A DNA stretch of 64,000 bases from JAHJHG01 sp964463425 (lineage in GTDB: Bacteria; Patescibacteriota; Microgenomatia; UBA8517): contig CAYXBV010000002.1 in the NCBI GenBank assembly GCA_964463425.1, positions 6,668-70,667 on the forward strand, given 5' to 3'. The notes beneath the pieces were generated by a model. It saw only the letters and a program-made list of their open reading frames with translations. It ran no database searches and was not told the origin of the DNA. Shown in pieces: positions 60,153 through 64,000 of this stretch; within the stretch, counting starts at the first letter, position 1; each line of letters begins with the position of its first letter. The translations under genes and the position numbers were made by a program.

Positions 60153-60425
60153 ATGCCAGTTACAAAAACAGCCAAAAGAGCACTAAGATCTTCAAAGAAA
60201 AAAGCGCAAATAAACAGCGCTCTTAGATCTCGTTTAGAAATCGCTATTCGATTAGCAAAAAGCAAAAAGTCAGAAAAAACAGTTGAGGAAGCAGTCTCTT
60301 TGACAGATCGCGCCGCCAAAAGAAAAATTATTCACCAAAACAAAGCAGCAAGAATGAAAAGCAGTCTTTCTAAACTTTTGCCCAAAAAATCTGCAAAAAC
60401 CTCCAAAAAAACAACGAAAAAATAA
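60153..60425 (+). CDS. rpsT: 30S ribosomal protein bS20
   Basis: 90 residues of helical, very basic protein: MPVTKTAKRALRSSKKKAQI, then NSALRSRLEIAIRLAKSKKS, with the late helix RAAKRKIIHQNKAARMKSSL. The tail is Lys/Thr/Ser-rich. It binds the 5' domain of 16S rRNA. It is the first gene of the plus-strand segment, divergent from murJ. Confidence 0.94.
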   Translation: MPVTKTAKRALRSSKKKAQINSALRSRLEIAIRLAKSKKSEKTVEEAVSLTDRAAKRKIIHQNKAARMKSSLSKLLPKKSAKTSKKTTKK

Positions 60426-60500
60426 GCTTCTGTGTAAGGCTCTCCATATGGTATAGTTTGAATTAAGGAAAAAGGCACGAAATGGTGGTTAATACCGCCC

Positions 60501-60528
60501 TTGTCTAATGTGCTTGTTTAGTTAATCT
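60501..60528 (+). promoter_or_regulatory. possible promoter of the PilN/PilO-like operon
   Basis: TTGTCT (60501-60506), 16-nt spacer, TAATCT (60523-60528), with the same -10 sequence as the hrcA promoter. The -10 box ends 12 nt before ATG 60541, giving a leader of about 5 nt. A GGTGGT-TAAT-ACCGCC stem-loop sits immediately upstream of the -35 box. Confidence 0.45.
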
Positions 60529-60540
60529 TGCTATAACCAT

Positions 60541-61104
60541 ATGGCTGCCCGAAAAAAGAAAAACAAAATAAACTTGCTCCCGCAAGAAGAGTTTGCCCAA
60601 TCAACACTGGGACGTGTTTTGGCTTGGCTTTTATCTAGTTTTAGAATAATTGTCATTGTCACAGAAATATTTGTCATGATGGTTTTCCTCTCCCGCTTCT
60701 GGCTTGACGCAAAATCAGCTGACCTTAACGACCTAATAACACAAAAACAAGCCATTCTTGTCGCTTCTGCTGAATTTGAAAATGAATTTCGAGGCGTTCA
60801 ACAAAAATTAAATATTTTTTCAGACCTCACAGAAGTCGATCAACCAACAACAGGATACCTGAACAGTGTCTCGTCACTTGTTCCTCCAGAAATTGTTCTT
60901 TCTTCTTTTTCTTTTGTTGGCTCTGATTTAAAAATCGAAGGTATCTCCCCCAACGAAAGAGGTATTGCTCAATTCGTAGCCAACTTAGAGGCAAATGAGG
61001 AATTCAAAGAGGTAAACATAACTCAAATTAGCACCGACAAAGATACTCAAATTTTGCTGAATTTTGCAATTAAAATAACGTTAAATACTGAAGGAGGCAA
61101 ATAA
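60541..61104 (+). CDS. PilN-like membrane protein
   Basis: 187 residues beginning MAARKKKNKINLLPQEEFAQ; the K-I-N-L-L-P motif near the N-terminus is the PilM-contact motif of PilN proteins. One membrane helix (about 33-52), a coiled coil, and a ferredoxin-like periplasmic fold (LSSFSFVGSDLKIEGISPNE) follow. It starts the surface operon and is 1 nt before a PilO-like gene. It probably belongs to a type IV pilus-like alignment complex. Confidence 0.8.
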   Translation: MAARKKKNKINLLPQEEFAQSTLGRVLAWLLSSFRIIVIVTEIFVMMVFLSRFWLDAKSADLNDLITQKQAILVASAEFENEFRGVQQKLNIFSDLTEVDQPTTGYLNSVSSLVPPEIVLSSFSFVGSDLKIEGISPNERGIAQFVANLEANEEFKEVNITQISTDKDTQILLNFAIKITLNTEGGK

Positions 61105-61105
61105 A

Positions 61106-61780
61106 ATGGCTTTAGGCTGGAGAAAAGACTATTTAAGATACCGATCATATTTCCTAAACATCGTAAATATATACAAGAGGCGCGCTGATTTAAAAAGCTT
61201 TCTCGAGTTACTGCTTACTTTAGCTGCCCTTTCATTTTTTGCCTTTTTTGCTTTAAAACCAACCCTTCTTACTGTTATTGAGCTTCTCAAGGAAATAGAA
61301 GCAAAAGAAGAAACGATTAGTAAAATGAATACTAAAATTGAAAACCTACAGAAGGCACAAACACTATATCTCCAAGAAGAAGCTTCCATTAGCTTACTTA
61401 AAACCGCTGTCCCTAACGATCCAGCGCCGGATCTTTTTGTTCGACAAGTAGAAGGCCTTGCTGTAAATTACCCCGTTAACTTGCTGGGTATTACAATAGG
61501 AGAAATTACTCTACTAGGCCCAGAAAAAGAACAGAGATCTAAAAAGGAAATAACACCATTACCAGAAAACTCAAAGGGGATAACTTTTTCAGTAAGCATC
61601 GCGGGGAGTTACCAGGGTGTATCCAATTTTCTTTCTGCCTTAGAAGACATGAGGAGACCAATAAGAATCGATGCTCTCAACCTTCTTTCGCCCAAGCTCG
61701 AGGAAACACAAAATCTAGTTCTTGTAGTTACTGGTCGAACACCTTATCTTAAGGAGAACTCAGAAACGGCACTAAAATGA
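61106..61780 (+). CDS. PilO-like membrane protein
   Basis: 224 residues: cytoplasmic N-terminus, membrane helix at about 35-55 (LTLAALSFFAFFALKPTLLT), coiled coil (IEAKEETISKMNTKIENLQK), then a ferredoxin-like domain with FSVSIAGSYQGVSNFLSALE, typical of PilO. It is paired with the PilN-like gene and overlaps the next gene by 4 nt. Confidence 0.8.
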   Translation: MALGWRKDYLRYRSYFLNIVNIYKRRADLKSFLELLLTLAALSFFAFFALKPTLLTVIELLKEIEAKEETISKMNTKIENLQKAQTLYLQEEASISLLKTAVPNDPAPDLFVRQVEGLAVNYPVNLLGITIGEITLLGPEKEQRSKKEITPLPENSKGITFSVSIAGSYQGVSNFLSALEDMRRPIRIDALNLLSPKLEETQNLVLVVTGRTPYLKENSETALK

Positions 61781-62139
61781 AGAAAGTCAAACAACCAAAA
61801 TTTGTTACTCTCGGAATATTGTCTCTTGTCACAATTTTATTTTGGATTGGATTTAGCGCCTATCGCTCATTTACCGCAGAGGTTCCTGTCGAAGTGTCAG
61901 ATGAGGTATTAAGACCTATCTCTCCTCTTCTTGATATAGACACTCTTGATAAAGTAAGTAATAAAATATTTTTCATTGAGAGCGAATTGGCAGAAATTGT
62001 TTTAACCACTTCCCCCAGCCCATCACCAACGGCTTCACCCGAACCAACAGAAGCACCTGAAGAACAAGAAGCGGCAACTGAAAGCGCAACAACAGATGAA
62101 ACAAATGAAGCTACTGAATCAGGAGACACCGCTCTATGA
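61777..62139 (+). CDS. 120-aa single-pass membrane protein with Pro/Thr/Glu tail, unknown
   Basis: One N-terminal membrane helix (residues 9-27: LGILSLVTILFWIGFSAYR), a short folded stretch and a low-complexity tail rich in Pro, Ser, Thr, Glu and Ala (SPSPTASPEPTEAPEEQEAA). ATGA overlaps with both neighbours tie it to the PilO-like and fibronectin-type genes. No family is recognised; it could be a pilus-complex accessory in the PilP position. Confidence 0.7.
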   Translation: MKKVKQPKFVTLGILSLVTILFWIGFSAYRSFTAEVPVEVSDEVLRPISPLLDIDTLDKVSNKIFFIESELAEIVLTTSPSPSPTASPEPTEAPEEQEAATESATTDETNEATESGDTAL

Positions 62140-63479
62140 AAAAAAATAAAATTCCCACTTTTTTAGGCATAATTCTTTTAATTATTGGCTTGGCGGCCGG
62201 AATTTTTCTTGTCCAGAATGAACAAATTTTTAAATCAGGAGCTTCCCCACAAGCCTCACCAAAAGACATAAGAGTCACAAACACAACCAATTCTTCTTTT
62301 ACTGTTTCCTGGGCTACCGACAAAGAAACCAGTGGGTTTATTCTCTGGGGAGAATCTGAAAACGCATTGTCGAAAACTGAGCTTAACGAAATAGGCGAAA
62401 CAAGCAACACTCATTCCGTTACTGTGCAAGGCCTTACTCCTAACAAAACCTATTACTATGAATTAAGCTCTGACGGGGTTAGTTTTGATAATGATGGAAT
62501 CCCTTGGCAAATAACTACTGGACCACAACTTATTGATCAATCAACTTCAAACTCTATTTCTGGAACAATTTTAACAGCCACCGGCGCACCAGCTGATAAA
62601 GCAATTGTTTATATAACTTTGGCTGGAGCAAGCCCCCGGTCAACAACAACATCGCAAAATGGTAGTTGGGTTGTACCTATTTCCTCAGCAAGAAACCAAA
62701 ACCTTACCTCCTTTGTTGAGATAAACGAAACAACTACTCTTATTGAAATATTTGTTCAAGCAGGTCCACGCGGTGTTGCCACAGCTCAAATATATCCAAT
62801 CGCAGCCAAACCAGCACCTCCAATAATTCTTGGGGAAAGTATGGATTTTAAAAATGAGCCAGCCAGTAATCCCGGAGGTATTCCAAAAGCAAACATAAAT
62901 CTTCCAGACGATGCAACAGCGTCTTCGGGGTTTGAAATATTAGACGATGCAACAGCTCCTTCTACAGAAACGGTTACACTAGAAAACATTGAAGAAGGTG
63001 AGGCAATCACCAGCACTGAGCCTGAATTTTTCGGCGAAGGGCCTCCGGGAACAGCAATTACAATTACGGTCGAGTCTGATCCCGTTACTGAACAAACAAC
63101 AATTAACTCATTGGGTGATTGGAATTGGAGCCCTCCTGAAGGACTCAGTGAGGGTTCTCATAAAATAACTATTACCTGGCGTGACACTGGTGGAATACTA
63201 AGAACTTTAACGCGCACCTTTATAGTACAAGCAGCCGAAGGGCCAGCTTTTGAATCAACACCTTCGGCAACACCAACTGCAACACCTACATCATCGCCGA
63301 CACCATCAGCGAGTCCGACACCATCAATCGCATCATCGCCAACTGCAACACCTATTTCCCCCGCCTCTGTGGCCACAGACTCAGGAAACTTGAAACCTAC
63401 AATTCTGTACTCCATAATGGGATTAGGATTAATTATTTTTAGTTTAACGCTTGGCTTTTTTACTTTTAAGAAAACCTAA
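62136..63479 (+). CDS. surface protein with fibronectin III-like and Ig-like domains and C-terminal membrane anchor
   Basis: 447 residues. N-terminal membrane helix or signal (8-28), a fibronectin type III-like domain (about 40-130: SFTVSWATDKETSGFILWGE, then TPNKTYYYELSSDG), a carboxypeptidase-regulatory-like beta domain (about 135-225: SGTILTATGAPADKAIVYI), and an Ig-like domain (about 285-370). A Pro/Ser/Thr stalk precedes a C-terminal membrane helix and KKT. The anchor layout resembles sortase substrates, but there is no LPxTG (nearest NLKPT). A 14-nt direct repeat (GACGATGCAACAGC) occurs twice near 62.91-62.95 kb. Confidence 0.78.
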   Translation: MKKNKIPTFLGIILLIIGLAAGIFLVQNEQIFKSGASPQASPKDIRVTNTTNSSFTVSWATDKETSGFILWGESENALSKTELNEIGETSNTHSVTVQGLTPNKTYYYELSSDGVSFDNDGIPWQITTGPQLIDQSTSNSISGTILTATGAPADKAIVYITLAGASPRSTTTSQNGSWVVPISSARNQNLTSFVEINETTTLIEIFVQAGPRGVATAQIYPIAAKPAPPIILGESMDFKNEPASNPGGIPKANINLPDDATASSGFEILDDATAPSTETVTLENIEEGEAITSTEPEFFGEGPPGTAITITVESDPVTEQTTINSLGDWNWSPPEGLSEGSHKITITWRDTGGILRTLTRTFIVQAAEGPAFESTPSATPTATPTSSPTPSASPTPSIASSPTATPISPASVATDSGNLKPTILYSIMGLGLIIFSLTLGFFTFKKT

Positions 63480-63499
63480 AAAAAGTGTAGTATTAAAAC

Positions 63500-64000
63500 A
63501 TGCCCGACGAAGACAAAACAACAAACACAAACCAACCAATTATCGACAACCCCACTGCTCCAACTACCCCAGCAGTAAACACTCCCATTGGTAATTCTGG
63601 ACAGCAAGCCAATACACCACCGCCTATGGTAGATGGCGCCTACTCCCCACCACCACCAATCGTTGAAGAAGCTAAATCCGAAATTCCCAGCACAGCACCC
63701 GTTCCAGAAACAGAAAAAGCAACCCAAGATATTCCCAATATTCCCCCAGTTATAACAACTTCGGGAGGCGGAAGAAAAAAACCAGTCGGCAAAAAAATGA
63801 TTGCAACAATCCTTGGAGTTCTAGTTTTGGTTGGAGGAGTTGGAGCAGGAGTTATTCTTGTTCAAAATCAACAAGATATTAGAGAAGATGCAAGGGAAGA
63901 AGGAGGAGGATATATAACGCCATCCCCACCCGATCCAGCACCAGCCGATCAGCCCCCATACGATCAGCCCCCATACGATCGGCCCTCATACGATCAGCCC
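63500..64000 (+). CDS. Pro-rich membrane protein, partial (continues beyond window)
   Basis: 167 codons are visible from ATG 63500. A disordered N-terminal part rich in Pro, Thr, Asn and Gln (about 1-95), a basic RKKPVGKKM motif, one membrane helix (ATILGVLVLVGGVGAGVILV), then an outer part that becomes a YDQPP repeat at the window edge. It begins 20 nt after the preceding surface protein gene. Function is unknown; adhesin or pilus-associated stalk is a guess. Confidence 0.75.
   Translation, partial: MPDEDKTTNTNQPIIDNPTAPTTPAVNTPIGNSGQQANTPPPMVDGAYSPPPPIVEEAKSEIPSTAPVPETEKATQDIPNIPPVITTSGGGRKKPVGKKMIATILGVLVLVGGVGAGVILVQNQQDIREDAREEGGGYITPSPPDPAPADQPPYDQPPYDRPSYDQP
63947..64000 (+). repeat. 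15-nt coding tandem repeat (Y-D-Q/R-P-P/S units)
   Basis: At least three and a half copies of GATCAGCCCCCATAC run to the window edge, with one diverged copy (GATCGGCCCTCATAC). Each unit encodes five residues, so copy-number changes would keep the frame. The array may continue beyond 64000. Confidence 0.85.

Noticed and set aside
60426..60540. Possible small structured RNA between rpsT and the PilN-like gene
   Set aside because: A GGTGGT-TAAT-ACCGCC stem and a TATAGT box are present, but there is no clear promoter-terminator pair or known RNA family signature.
1..64000. CRISPR arrays, insertion sequences, prophage or rRNA genes
   Set aside because: No regularly spaced repeats, transposase, integrase, phage structural genes (apart from a baseplate-J-like domain in a chromosomal membrane protein) or rRNA sequence were seen.

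Overview
This AT-rich window reads as a chromosome segment of a Candidate Phyla Radiation (Patescibacteria) bacterium, most likely Microgenomates-like; the phylum level is inference. Signs of this are the very compact layout (no gene-free stretch longer than about 300 bases; the longest is about 180), the absence of uL30 (rpmD) between rpsE and rplO, reduced or stripped-down housekeeping proteins (IF-2 without its N-terminal extension, alanyl-tRNA synthetase without the C-Ala domain, RNase Y without its membrane anchor, DnaJ without the zinc finger), and a PilM/PilN/PilO-like plus sortase surface apparatus. No phage, insertion sequence, CRISPR array, origin or rRNA gene was seen.

Layout. 1-2.07 kb: ABC-2 type exporter (two permeases, the first cut by the window edge, and an ATPase). 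2.1-7.0 kb: HU, RNase Y, RecX, RecA, and an undecaprenyl diphosphate synthase with an extra C-terminal domain; the only plus-strand gene in this half is tRNA-Pro(GGG). 7.16-34.16 kb: one long minus-strand series, rpoB-rpoC-rpsL-rpsG-fusA-tuf-rpsJ-[S10/spc/alpha ribosomal genes with secY, adk, map, infA, rpmJ]-rpoA-rplQ-(assembly gap)-rpsI. It has internal promoters before tuf and rplC and contains an unrecognised 56-codon gene between rplV and rpsC. 34.3-41.5 kb: MltG, a Zn-ribbon protein, a degenerate receiver protein, RuvX, a sortase, a 745-aa PilM/baseplate-J-like membrane protein, AlaS. 41.5-50.2 kb: RodZ-like protein, FtsK, RNase J, an unusual family-4 uracil-DNA glycosylase, a protease-less Lon-type ATPase, PNPase, uS15. 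50.3-53.8 kb: nusA-infB and a DHH-like gene. 54-60 kb: hrcA-grpE-dnaK-(unknown 87 aa)-dnaJ heat-shock operon and murJ. 60.15-64 kb, plus strand: rpsT, then PilN/PilO-like proteins and Pro/Thr-rich surface proteins running off the window.

How it works together. Transcription (rpoABC, nusA), translation (about 25 ribosomal proteins, four factors), secretion (secY), RNA decay (RNase Y, RNase J, PNPase), DNA repair (recA, recX, udg), protein folding and envelope assembly (uppS, murJ, mltG, rodZ, ftsK, sortase, pilus-like genes) are packed in co-directional operons. Two regulatory patterns stand out. First, strong sigma70-type promoters before rpoB, tuf, rplC and nusA are followed by a hairpin plus U-run that ends only 5-30 nt before the start codon (attenuator-like leaders). 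Second, -10 boxes before hrcA, ftsK, alaS, uppS and the Zn-ribbon gene end only 6-7 nt before the ATG, predicting leaderless mRNAs. The hrcA promoter also carries a non-standard inverted repeat in its spacer.

Limits: a run of exactly 100 N (7530-7629) interrupts rplQ/rpsI and may hide rplM. All functional calls come from reading motifs by eye; no alignment or search was run.
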